In this document: positions 8,695 through 16,628 of the stretch, one piece after another
Layout: every line of letters begins with the position of its first letter
Position numbering within the stretch: the stretch's first letter is position 1
Assembly (NCBI RefSeq): GCF_016124325.1
Contig: NZ_WGNY01000030.1
Location: 62,001 to 126,000, forward strand
Origin: Phenylobacterium sp.
GTDB taxonomy: Bacteria; Pseudomonadota; Alphaproteobacteria; Caulobacterales; Caulobacteraceae
Direction of reading: 5' to 3'
DNA length: 64,000 bases
Made by a program: the position numbers and the translations under genes
Notes under the pieces: model-generated
What the model was told of the DNA's origin: nothing
Database searches by the model: none
The model's input: only the letters and a program-made list of their open reading frames with translations

Positions 8695-11600
8695 TCAGAA
8701 GCTCTTCTTCACGCCGAACTTGAACACGCGCCCCAGCGGATTCCCGTTGGAGACGTCGTAGTTGTAGAAGCTCTGCGCGAACGACGGGTCCTTATCCAGC
8801 ACGTTGAGCACGCTGGCGGTGACCCGCGTATCCCACGGCAGGTCCACCTGCAGGATCAGGTCGTGCTGCCAGTAGGCTTTCGTCTTGCCGACCGACTCGT
8901 ACTTGTTGGTGTCGTAGTTGAACCGGCAGTCGGCGGTCTGGACGTAGTTCGGGAACGCGCCGGTGCAGACGGCGCCGTTGTAGCGGGTGCCCTCGTGGTA
9001 GAGCGCCTGCCAGCGCAGGTTCCAGTTGTCGCGCCGGAAGTTGATGAACCCGTTCGCCCGCAGCTTCGGGTACGAATAGAAGTCCCCGCCGCCCAGGTCG
9101 TGGAGCCCGGCGCGATCGACGGCGTCCTCCAGGATCACCGACGAATCCTCGCCGAGGGTCGCGACGCCCCGCTTCACCTTGATCAGCTTGGTCGCCTCGA
9201 TGCCCACGCTGACGCGGGTGTCGTAGAACTCCATCCCGAAGAAGTCGTCGAAATCGTACTGGGCGCGGAAGTCGATGCCGGAGGTCTTGGTCCGCGGGCC
9301 GTTGACGATCTTGCGGGTGAGCTGGAGCACGTTGGCCTGGCCGCACCCGGCCGAGGTGAACACGAACCGCGCGACGAGGGCGGCGTTGTTGCAGCCCAGC
9401 CCCGCCCCGGTCTTGGCGAGCGCCGCATAGATGGCGCTGCTGCTTTCCAGCCCCAGCTCCTTCTTGAAGTCGAAGCTGTAGTAGTCGACCGAGACGAACA
9501 GGCCGCCCCGTTCGACGACGGCGCCGACGTTGAACGTCCTGGCGGTCTCCGGCTTCAGGTCGGGGTTGTTGGCCGTCACGACGGCGCGGTAGCTGCCGCC
9601 GATGTTGCTCACGCCCTTGGAGGTGCCCGGCGAGGTCTGGGCCTCGTTCGGCGCCCGGAAGGTCGAGCCGGCGGAGCCGCGGAACGCCAGCCAGTCGAGG
9701 GCCTGCCACTTCGCCGCGATCTTCGGATTGGTGGTGGTGCCGATGCGGCCGCCGAAGTCCTCGTGACGGAGCGCCAGGTTGAACTCGAGGGTGTCGAGCA
9801 CCGGCAGGCGCAATTCGGCGAAGGCCGCGCCCACCCGGTTGTCGGCGTCGAAGTCCTCCTGGGCGCCGAAGAACACGAACGGTCCCACGGGGTTGGAGCA
9901 GAGCGGCAGGCCGTCGTCGATCGAGTCGACGCAGGGCGTGGCGTTCACGTCGCCGAGGCCCGACCAGTCCTGCTGGGTGCGGGTGTAGCGGTACTGCGCG
10001 CCGGCCGCCCACTGGACCGCGCCGCCCGGCAGCTCGAACGGCAGATCGCCGTTCAGGACGAAGTCGGCCACGAACAGGGTGTTGGTGTTCACGTTGGTGT
10101 AGGTGCCGTACATCCACTCGACCAGCGCCGGGTCGTTGGCGGCGGAGGCCACGTAGTAGGGGTTGGTCGCCCCATTGGCCTTGCTCACCTGGATGGCGTT
10201 GGTGAACGGGTTGAACCAGCCGCAGCCGCCCACTCCGGGGGTGCCGGTGGCGGGGTTGCAGCCCGGGCCGCCCAGGCCGCGCAGGGCGTTCTGCAGGCGG
10301 TTCACCAGCAGGTCGTTGGTGGTCACCGTCCCCTGGTTTTCCATGTAGGTGATGGCGACGTCCCAGCCGATGTCCTCGAACACCTTGCCCTTCAGCTCGC
10401 CCGACACGCGGAAGGCCTGGCGCTGGATGTCCTGATAGTCAGCGCCGTCCGGATTGGTGGGATGGCCGGCCACGCCGATGGCGCGCCACGCGGTCTGGCT
10501 GGCGGTCACGCCGTTGACCATCGAGGCGCACTGGGTGGCGGTCAGCGGCGCGGCGCAGACGGTGCGCAGGGCCACCAGGCCGGGGTTGTTGGCCGGGATG
10601 AAGAACGGGACCTGGCCGTTGAATCCGGGCGTCGCCGTCGAGCCCGAAGTGCCGCCGGCGCTGATCGGCGTCGGGAACTGGGTGGTCAGGTTGGCCGGTG
10701 AGATCCGCTGGTTGGGGATGTCGTTGCGGTGCCAGGCCACCTCGGCGTGGAACGAGATGTCATCCGACAGGTCGCCGTTCACTTCCGCGTAGAGCTGGTA
10801 CTGGTTCTCGACGTTCACGAGGTCGTTGAACGGCGAGAACTGATAGCGGCACTGGGTGCCGCCGGCGCCGGTCGTCGGCACGAAGGCCGCCGTCAGCAGC
10901 TGGCCGCCCAGCTCGTTGCAGCCGTTGTCGTAGAAGGCGGGGGTCCCGCCGTTCGGCTGCCGGTACTGGCCGGGGTTCGCCGAGCCGGACCAGCCGCCGT
11001 AGAACACCGATTCGAACGGCGTGAGCGCCCAGTCGCGGTCGCGGATGTCGAGCCGCGAGCGGTGGCGGTAGCCGGCCGTCACCAGGATGTTGCCGTTGTC
11101 GAGCCGTTTGCCCCAGGCCACGTCGGCGTCGTAGTCGCCCTTCGAGCCGTCGATGGCGGCGTAGTTGGCGTTGACCTCGAGGCCGTCGAGGTCCTTGCGG
11201 GTGATGAAGTTCACCACGCCGGCGACCGCGTCCGAGCCGTAGGTGGCCGCCGCGCCGTCCTTGAGGATCTCGACCCTGCCGATCGCGGCCGTGGGGATGA
11301 AGTTCAGGTCCTGGCCGCCGCCCTGGAAGGCCGCCGCGGTCGTGTCGGCCAGCCGCCGGCCGTTCATCAGGACGAGGGTGCGCGAGGCGCCGAAGCCGCG
11401 CAGGTTGATCGAGGCGGTGCCCGCCCCGCCGTTGTAGCGGTTGCTTTCGCCGAGCGCCGATTGCGAGGCGGTGATCGACTTCACCAGCTGGACCACGCTG
11501 GGCGAGCCCTGTTTCTGCAGGTCCTGGGCGCCGATCACGTCCACCGGCAGGGCCGCGTCCTTGGGCGTACCGGCGATGAACGAGCCGGTGACCACGACCT

Positions 11601-11715
11601 CGGTGAGCTCGGACGGGTCCGAGCCGCCGGACTGGGCCGCCGCCTGGCCGGTCAGCCCGAAGGTCAAGGCGACGGCCAATGCGGAGCCGCCGCAGAAATA
11701 TCTGCGCTTGATCAT
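8695..11715 (-). CDS. TonB-dependent outer-membrane receptor (paralog A)
   Basis: A 1006-residue outer-membrane active transporter energised by TonB-ExbBD. Residues 1-27 are a signal peptide (FCGGSALAVALTFGLTGQAAAQ region). The TonB box region is followed by EVVVTGSFIAGTPKDA and the plug domain (~45-165), including NLRGFGASRTLVLMNGRR and the well-conserved AAATYGSDAVAGVVNFIT. The rest is a 22-strand beta-barrel ending in the usual aromatic residue (FKFGVKKSF). Several long loops carry paired cysteines. It has a good ribosome-binding site (GGAGGAAA) before ATG 11715. The next gene upstream on the same strand is a close structural paralog. The ligand cannot be read from sequence; receptors of this class in Caulobacterales often take up oligosaccharides or peptides. 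Confidence 0.95.
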   Translation of the reverse strand: MIKRRYFCGGSALAVALTFGLTGQAAAQSGGSDPSELTEVVVTGSFIAGTPKDAALPVDVIGAQDLQKQGSPSVVQLVKSITASQSALGESNRYNGGAGTASINLRGFGASRTLVLMNGRRLADTTAAAFQGGGQDLNFIPTAAIGRVEILKDGAAATYGSDAVAGVVNFITRKDLDGLEVNANYAAIDGSKGDYDADVAWGKRLDNGNILVTAGYRHRSRLDIRDRDWALTPFESVFYGGWSGSANPGQYRQPNGGTPAFYDNGCNELGGQLLTAAFVPTTGAGGTQCRYQFSPFNDLVNVENQYQLYAEVNGDLSDDISFHAEVAWHRNDIPNQRISPANLTTQFPTPISAGGTSGSTATPGFNGQVPFFIPANNPGLVALRTVCAAPLTATQCASMVNGVTASQTAWRAIGVAGHPTNPDGADYQDIQRQAFRVSGELKGKVFEDIGWDVAITYMENQGTVTTNDLLVNRLQNALRGLGGPGCNPATGTPGVGGCGWFNPFTNAIQVSKANGATNPYYVASAANDPALVEWMYGTYTNVNTNTLFVADFVLNGDLPFELPGGAVQWAAGAQYRYTRTQQDWSGLGDVNATPCVDSIDDGLPLCSNPVGPFVFFGAQEDFDADNRVGAAFAELRLPVLDTLEFNLALRHEDFGGRIGTTTNPKIAAKWQALDWLAFRGSAGSTFRAPNEAQTSPGTSKGVSNIGGSYRAVVTANNPDLKPETARTFNVGAVVERGGLFVSVDYYSFDFKKELGLESSSAIYAALAKTGAGLGCNNAALVARFVFTSAGCGQANVLQLTRKIVNGPRTKTSGIDFRAQYDFDDFFGMEFYDTRVSVGIEATKLIKVKRGVATLGEDSSVILEDAVDRAGLHDLGGGDFYSYPKLRANGFINFRRDNWNLRWQALYHEGTRYNGAVCTGAFPNYVQTADCRFNYDTNKYESVGKTKAYWQHDLILQVDLPWDTRVTASVLNVLDKDPSFAQSFYNYDVSNGNPLGRVFKFGVKKSF

Positions 11716-11960
11716 GGTGTTTCCTCCCCCATCGACCCCCGCCTCGCGTCTAGCGCGCGAGATCTTCAGGGTCCTGGAGAGGCGATGATCGCCCGACTTT
11801 CCATTTGATGCCAGAGGGTTTGGCGAAAAAACGTACCAGACTTCCGAAATGTGGCTTTCCGAAGAATGCGTATGCGACGCCCTCTATGGGCGCACCTCGC
11901 CGCGGTGCGACGGGAAGCTCCGTCGACCTCCGGCCAAACCGCCGTCGTCGATAAAGGAGA

Positions 11961-11984
11961 GCGCCGCCGGATGACCGGCGGCGC
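11961..11984 (-). terminator. probable terminator of the second TonB-dependent receptor
   Basis: GCGCCGCCGG (11961-11970), loop ATGA, CCGGCGGCGC (11975-11984): a perfect 10-bp GC stem. On the minus strand it is followed by CTCTCCTTTATC, a weak T tract, 21 bp beyond the stop at 12005. This implies the two receptor genes have separate transcripts. Confidence 0.6.
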
Positions 11985-12004
11985 CTCGCCATGTGGCGAT
12001 GAAC

Positions 12005-14956
12005 TCAGAACTTCTTGCGGACGCCCACCTTGAAGGTCCGGCCGTAGGGGTTGCCGATGAATGGGTCGTAGCCGGCCTCGAGACGGGCCGCCGACGGATC
12101 GCGGTCGAAGATATTGAAGACCGTGGCCGTGACCGTCGTGTCCCAGGGCAGTTGGAGCCGGTAGGTCAGGTCGAGGGTGTAGAAGGACTTCACCTTCAGC
12201 CCCAGGCTCGTCAGCTGGCAGTTGGTGGCCACGCCCGCCTGGGCGTTGGCGACGTTGCAGTTCGACGACGCGCCGGTCTGGACCGTCGTGGGACCACGGT
12301 TGTCCGTCGCCCCGCCGATGTAGGTCAGGTCGAGCCGGAGGTTGTGGTCGCCACGGGCGTACTCGGCGTAGGCCGCGCCGCGCAGCTTCGAGACCGTGCC
12401 CGGGAAGCGGTCGTAGTTGGTGTAGCCGAGCGCGCTGTAGGCGGCCGACACGAACACCCCGTTGAGCTTGAAGTCGCCGATGTCGTACTTCACGAGCCGG
12501 CTGAACGATCCGCCGACGGTGAGGTCGCCGCCCGCAACGTCCCGCATCTTGTAGTCGATGGAGCCGTCGATGCCGGAGACCTTGATCCGCGGCCCGTTCA
12601 CCGTGTCGGACCGCACCCGCTGGATGTCGTTGCCGACCGTCACGCCCTGAACGCAGCTGTCGTTGTTGTTGAAGGTGATCAGGCCGCGCAGCGCGCTGCC
12701 GCAGTTGACGAACTGGGTGCCGTTGCCGACGCCGCCCACCGCGGTGGCCACGATCTGGGCCGGAACCGTGGTGATCTGGTCCTTGATGTTGAAGTGCCAG
12801 TAGTCGGCGATGACCCGCAGGCCGCCCGTCTGGAAGATCGCGCCCACATTGTAGGTGAACGCCTTCTCCGGGCCGACGGCCGGGTTGCCGGTGAAGTCGA
12901 CCGACTTGAAGTTGTTGCCGGCCGCCTGGATGCCGCTGAGGCCCGTGACCGCGTTCGACGACCGGTTGCCCGGCGTCGGGCCGCGGAACGTGGTGCCCAC
13001 CGAGCCCCGCAGCGCGAACGCATCGACGATCTGCCACTTCAGGGCCAGCTTGGGATTGGTGGTCGAGCCGGTCAGGCCGCCGTAGTCCTCGTAGCGGATC
13101 GCCGCCTGCGCGTTCAGGCTGTCGGTGATCGGCAGGTTGGTCTCGGCGAACAGCGCGTACACCGAGTCATCCAGCTGCTGCGGCGTGCCCTGGCCCAGGA
13201 AGATATAGGGGCCGGTCGGGAACGCGCAGGTGGTGACGCCCGGGGTCGGGCAGGGCGTGACGCGGGCGTCCTGGAACGGGCTGCGCAGCGTCGATTCGAA
13301 GTCGGTCGCGCGGTACTGGCCGCCGGCCGCCCATCCGATCGCGCCGCCCGGAAGCTCGATGCCCAGCTCGCCGTTGAACACGAGGTCGACGACGAACAGA
13401 TCCTGCCGCTGCTGGGTCTGGGAATTTCGCTCGAACAGCCAGTTCACCAGGTCAGGACTGTTGGCGTTGCCGGGCACGAACCCGGGGTTCGAAAGCCCCA
13501 GGGCCGGGTTGCCCGAGTAGCCGTTCGAGAACGGGTTGAACCAGAGGCATCCGTTCGCGCCCGGGGTGGACCCCGTGCAGTTCGGACCGCCCAGGCCGTT
13601 CAGGGCCAGTTGCAGCCTGTTGATGAACACGTCCGGCGTCGACTGGCGGTTCTGGGTGCGCGAGTAGGTCACGCCCAGGTCGTAGCCGATGCCGCCGAAC
13701 GGCAGGTTGCCCGTCAGCCCCGCCGACACGCGGTAGAGGTTGTAGTTGCGGTAGCCGATCTGGCCGCCGTCGTCGAAGATCGGGTTGCCGCCCGCGCCGA
13801 GGGGGCGGAACAGCGTCAGCGAAATGCGGCTCGTGGCGGCGATCTGCGCCGCCGACAGCCCCGCCTGCTGCAGCGCGGCGAGCGCGCCCGGGTTGGCGAT
13901 CGGCGTCGAGAACACGCCGACGCTGCCCGGCCCGTTCGGGCCTTGGATCGGCGGGAAGGCCGGCGAGAACCGCATGTGCGGCAGGTCGGTCTTGGCCCAA
14001 TAGGCCTCGGCGTGGAAATGGGTGTCGTCGTTCAGGTCGACATTGGCCTGGGCGAAGATGTGGTAGCGGTTCTCATCCTCGATCAGGTTGTCGAACGGGA
14101 TGTAGCTGAAGTAGCAGGCCGCCGTGTTGCCGGTGAAGCCCGCGTAGCCGCCCACGGCGGCGCAGTTCGCGTCTCGGGTGACGCCGGCGGTCGGCGAGCC
14201 GGCCGCGCTCAGGGGCAGGAACGCCGGCGGCTGACCCAGCACCGACCAGCCCGACGGGTTGGTCAGATAGGGCGTGAACGACCAGTCCCGATCCGTCGTC
14301 TTCAGCTCTGACCGGTGCTGGTAGCCGGCCGAGACCAGGATGTTCGCGTTGTCGAAGTTCACGCCGTAGACGGCGTTGGCGTTGTAGTCGCCCTTGGAGC
14401 CGTCGACCAAGCGGTAGTCGCCGCTCACCTCGAGGCCCTCGAAGTTGGTCCGGGTGATGAAGTTCACCACGCCGGCGATGGCGTCGGAGCCGTAGGTGGC
14501 GGCCGCGCCGTCCTTCAGGACCTCGACCCGGCCGATCGCCGAGACCGGCAGCAGATTGGTGTCGACGCCGCCGCTGCCGGCGCCCGCCGAGGACACCACG
14601 CGCCGGCCGTTCACCAGCACCAGGGTGCGGAGGCTGCCGAGGCCGCGAAGGTTGATCGTGCCCGCGCCGACCTGGCCTTGGGCGGCCGTCGAGAACTGGT
14701 TGGAATCCCCCAGCACCGGGCCGCTGACGGGCAGGCTCTTGATGAGTTCGATCGTGTTCGGCGATCCCCGGCGCTGAAGCTCGTCGCTCCCGATCACCTC
14801 GACCGGAAGCGCCGCATCTTCGGGCGTTCCGCGGATGAATGAGCCGGTGACGATCACCTCCTGGACCGTATCCTGGGCATATGCGGAACCCGCGAGCCCG
14901 GCCGCGGCCAGCGCGCCCAATAGGGATGAACTGCAGAAGAATCTGCCTTTGGACAT
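12005..14956 (-). CDS. TonB-dependent outer-membrane receptor (paralog B)
   Basis: A 983-residue TonB-dependent receptor. The start at 14956 is preferred over the longer frame from 15010 because GGAGGAAAA precedes it and it directly gives the signal peptide MSKGRFFCSSSLLGALAAAG ending SAYAQ. The plug carries EVIVTGSFIRGTPEDAALP, NLRGLGSLRTLVLVNGRR and AAATYGSDAIAGVVNFIT. The barrel ends FKVGVRKKF. The N-terminal 170 residues closely parallel paralog A (GTPxDAALPVxVIG, xxRGSPN versus xxQGSPS, GxSNxxxxxxG), so the pair arose by tandem duplication. The loops are much more divergent, suggesting different ligands. A 289-bp gap and a hairpin separate it from paralog A. Confidence 0.95.
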   Translation of the reverse strand: MSKGRFFCSSSLLGALAAAGLAGSAYAQDTVQEVIVTGSFIRGTPEDAALPVEVIGSDELQRRGSPNTIELIKSLPVSGPVLGDSNQFSTAAQGQVGAGTINLRGLGSLRTLVLVNGRRVVSSAGAGSGGVDTNLLPVSAIGRVEVLKDGAAATYGSDAIAGVVNFITRTNFEGLEVSGDYRLVDGSKGDYNANAVYGVNFDNANILVSAGYQHRSELKTTDRDWSFTPYLTNPSGWSVLGQPPAFLPLSAAGSPTAGVTRDANCAAVGGYAGFTGNTAACYFSYIPFDNLIEDENRYHIFAQANVDLNDDTHFHAEAYWAKTDLPHMRFSPAFPPIQGPNGPGSVGVFSTPIANPGALAALQQAGLSAAQIAATSRISLTLFRPLGAGGNPIFDDGGQIGYRNYNLYRVSAGLTGNLPFGGIGYDLGVTYSRTQNRQSTPDVFINRLQLALNGLGGPNCTGSTPGANGCLWFNPFSNGYSGNPALGLSNPGFVPGNANSPDLVNWLFERNSQTQQRQDLFVVDLVFNGELGIELPGGAIGWAAGGQYRATDFESTLRSPFQDARVTPCPTPGVTTCAFPTGPYIFLGQGTPQQLDDSVYALFAETNLPITDSLNAQAAIRYEDYGGLTGSTTNPKLALKWQIVDAFALRGSVGTTFRGPTPGNRSSNAVTGLSGIQAAGNNFKSVDFTGNPAVGPEKAFTYNVGAIFQTGGLRVIADYWHFNIKDQITTVPAQIVATAVGGVGNGTQFVNCGSALRGLITFNNNDSCVQGVTVGNDIQRVRSDTVNGPRIKVSGIDGSIDYKMRDVAGGDLTVGGSFSRLVKYDIGDFKLNGVFVSAAYSALGYTNYDRFPGTVSKLRGAAYAEYARGDHNLRLDLTYIGGATDNRGPTTVQTGASSNCNVANAQAGVATNCQLTSLGLKVKSFYTLDLTYRLQLPWDTTVTATVFNIFDRDPSAARLEAGYDPFIGNPYGRTFKVGVRKKF

Positions 14957-15314
14957 GAATTTTCCTCCCCTCGGCAGCCTCTGGAACTGGGCCGGCCTGA
15001 GTGCCCCCATGGGAAGACGATTGTTTCCGCTCCGCTACTCGAATTTCGGCGTTCTGCAAAAGTCCGCGGGAGGAGCGGCACAATTGCAACACCTTGGCCG
15101 GCAAGGGATTCCTCGCCGGCCCAAGGCGGAGCCTGGGAACCGGAGGCGTCCGCGGCGGGGCGTGCGGAGCCACGGCAAAGCCCGTATGGCGCGAATCCTG
15201 TTGCGTCGTCAGGATCGGCGCCGTCAGTTTGGGACCCGGTTCAGGCGGAGGCGCCGACCGGGCTCGATTGGGGGCGTCCGGCGTAGCGCGGGGCCCATTG
15301 TTCGGGGGTGGACG
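14957..15314. other. divergent intergenic region, receptor B / STAS gene
   Basis: A 358-bp gap between divergent genes. It should hold promoters for both sides. Part of it (about 15030-15110) is less GC-rich and includes TTGCAACACC. No terminator, palindrome or small gene could be supported. Confidence 0.4.
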
Positions 15315-15644
15315 ATGGACTGGCAGGTTCGAAACGAGGACGGACGCCTGATCGGCGAGCCGGCGGGACGGGTTGACGAAACAACCTGGGAGGCCTTCTC
15401 CGGCCATCTCATCGCCGCCGTGCGGGAGGCCGCGGCCATCGGATCGTCGCTGACCGTCGACTTGTCCCGGCTCGACTACATGTCCTCGCGCGGCCTGCGG
15501 GCCCTGACCATCGCCAAGCGCGAGGCGGGCGACCAGGTCGCCATCACGCTGGCCTCGCCCAACGAGCGCATGCGCGAAATCCTCGCGATCAGCCGGTATG
15601 ACAAGCTGTTCGAGATCGTGGACGAGGTGGGGTCGGGCGGCTGA
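15315..15644 (+). CDS. STAS-domain protein (anti-sigma-factor antagonist type)
   Basis: A 109-residue single-domain STAS protein. Proteins of this kind bind an RsbW-like kinase when dephosphorylated and release its target. The core reads LTVDLSRLDYMSSRGLRAL, where the Ser pair in MSSRG corresponds to the regulatory phosphorylation site of SpoIIAA/RsbV (canonical DSSGL). The start at 15315 follows a GGGGGTGGA ribosome-binding region; the longer open frame upstream has no domain. An MBL-fold gene starts 22 bp after its stop and a SpoIIE phosphatase follows, so it is very likely the phosphatase's substrate. An RsbW-like ATPase lies 4 kb downstream. Confidence 0.88.
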   Translation: MDWQVRNEDGRLIGEPAGRVDETTWEAFSGHLIAAVREAAAIGSSLTVDLSRLDYMSSRGLRALTIAKREAGDQVAITLASPNERMREILAISRYDKLFEIVDEVGSGG

Positions 15645-15665
15645 CCGCCGGCTGGAGGGGGCTGG

Positions 15666-16628
15666 ATGCTGGTACGCTTCTGGGGCACGCGCGGCTCGTT
15701 GCCGGTGGCGCTACGGGCCGATGCGGCGCTGGGCAAGATTTCGCGCGCGCTCGTGGCGGCCAGCGGACGCACGTTCGCCGACGAGGCCGAGGCCGCGCGC
15801 TTCGCCCAGGACAATCTCGACTTCGCCACCTGGGGCACCTACGGGGGCGCGACCTCGTGCGTGGAGATCGAGGGCGGAGACGATGCGTTCCTGATCTGCG
15901 ACATGGGCTCGGGCCTGCGCGAGTTCGGCATCGACGCCTTCCGCCGCTGCGCCGCGGGCCACCCGCGCATCTATCACTTCTTCATGTCCCACCTGCACTG
16001 GGACCACATCATGGGCTTCCCGTTCTTCGGGCCGGCCTTCGATCCGGGCGCGACCATCGTGATCCACGCCGGCCATCCCGACGCCGAGCAGGCGCTGCGC
16101 CGCCAGCAGGAGGAAATCTCGTTTCCGGTGCCGTTCGACTGGCTGCGCGCGAAGTTCGAGTTCATCACCCACGCGGAGGGCGAGCCCTTCGAGGTGGCGG
16201 GCGTCTCGGTGACGCTGGCGCGGCAGCACCACTCCCACGACTCGTACGGCTTCCGCTTCGAGCGCGAAGGTCGCGCCGTGGTCTATTCGACCGACTCCGA
16301 GCACCGGGTCGACAACATGGAATCCGAAGCCGCGTTCGAGGGCTTCTTCCGGGACGCCGACCTGGTGGTCTGCGACACCATGTATTCGCTGGGCGACACG
16401 GTCAGCCTCAAGCAGGACTGGGGCCATTCGTCCAACGTGGTTGCGGTCGACCTCTGCCAGGCCGCCGGAGCGCGGCGGCTGGCCCTGTTCCACCACGAAC
16501 CCACCTACACCGACGCCGACATCCAGCGCATGCACGCCGAGACCGTGCGCTACGAGGAGCTTGTCCGGGGCGACCGGCCGCCGCTCGAGGTCATTTGCGC
16601 TTATGACGGACTGGAAGTTTCAGTCTGA
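15666..16628 (+). CDS. metallo-beta-lactamase-fold hydrolase
   Basis: A 320-residue MBL-fold protein, cytoplasmic (no signal). The metal-binding motif HxHxDH is SHLHWDHIMG, with His109, His111, Asp113 and His114. Further ligands are likely in QHHSHDSYG, YSTDSEH and FHHEPTYTD. It begins LVRFWGTRGSLP, typical of the subgroup often encoded beside cyclase or phosphatase signalling genes. Possible roles are nucleotide or cyclic-nucleotide hydrolysis, but the substrate is unknown. It sits between the STAS gene (22 bp) and the CHASE2 phosphatase, whose start lies 26 bp inside this gene, so translation is probably coupled. Confidence 0.85.
   Translation: MLVRFWGTRGSLPVALRADAALGKISRALVAASGRTFADEAEAARFAQDNLDFATWGTYGGATSCVEIEGGDDAFLICDMGSGLREFGIDAFRRCAAGHPRIYHFFMSHLHWDHIMGFPFFGPAFDPGATIVIHAGHPDAEQALRRQQEEISFPVPFDWLRAKFEFITHAEGEPFEVAGVSVTLARQHHSHDSYGFRFEREGRAVVYSTDSEHRVDNMESEAAFEGFFRDADLVVCDTMYSLGDTVSLKQDWGHSSNVVAVDLCQAAGARRLALFHHEPTYTDADIQRMHAETVRYEELVRGDRPPLEVICAYDGLEVSV

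Noticed and set aside
8863..10701. 612-residue open frame opposite TonB-dependent receptor A
   Set aside because: It is antisense to a clearly real receptor, very rich in Gly, Arg, Val and Ala, with no domain or ribosome-binding site; a product of high GC.
11750..11992. 80-residue minus-strand frame between the two receptors
   Set aside because: Arg-rich, crosses a terminator hairpin and lacks a ribosome-binding site; the gap is better explained as a promoter region.
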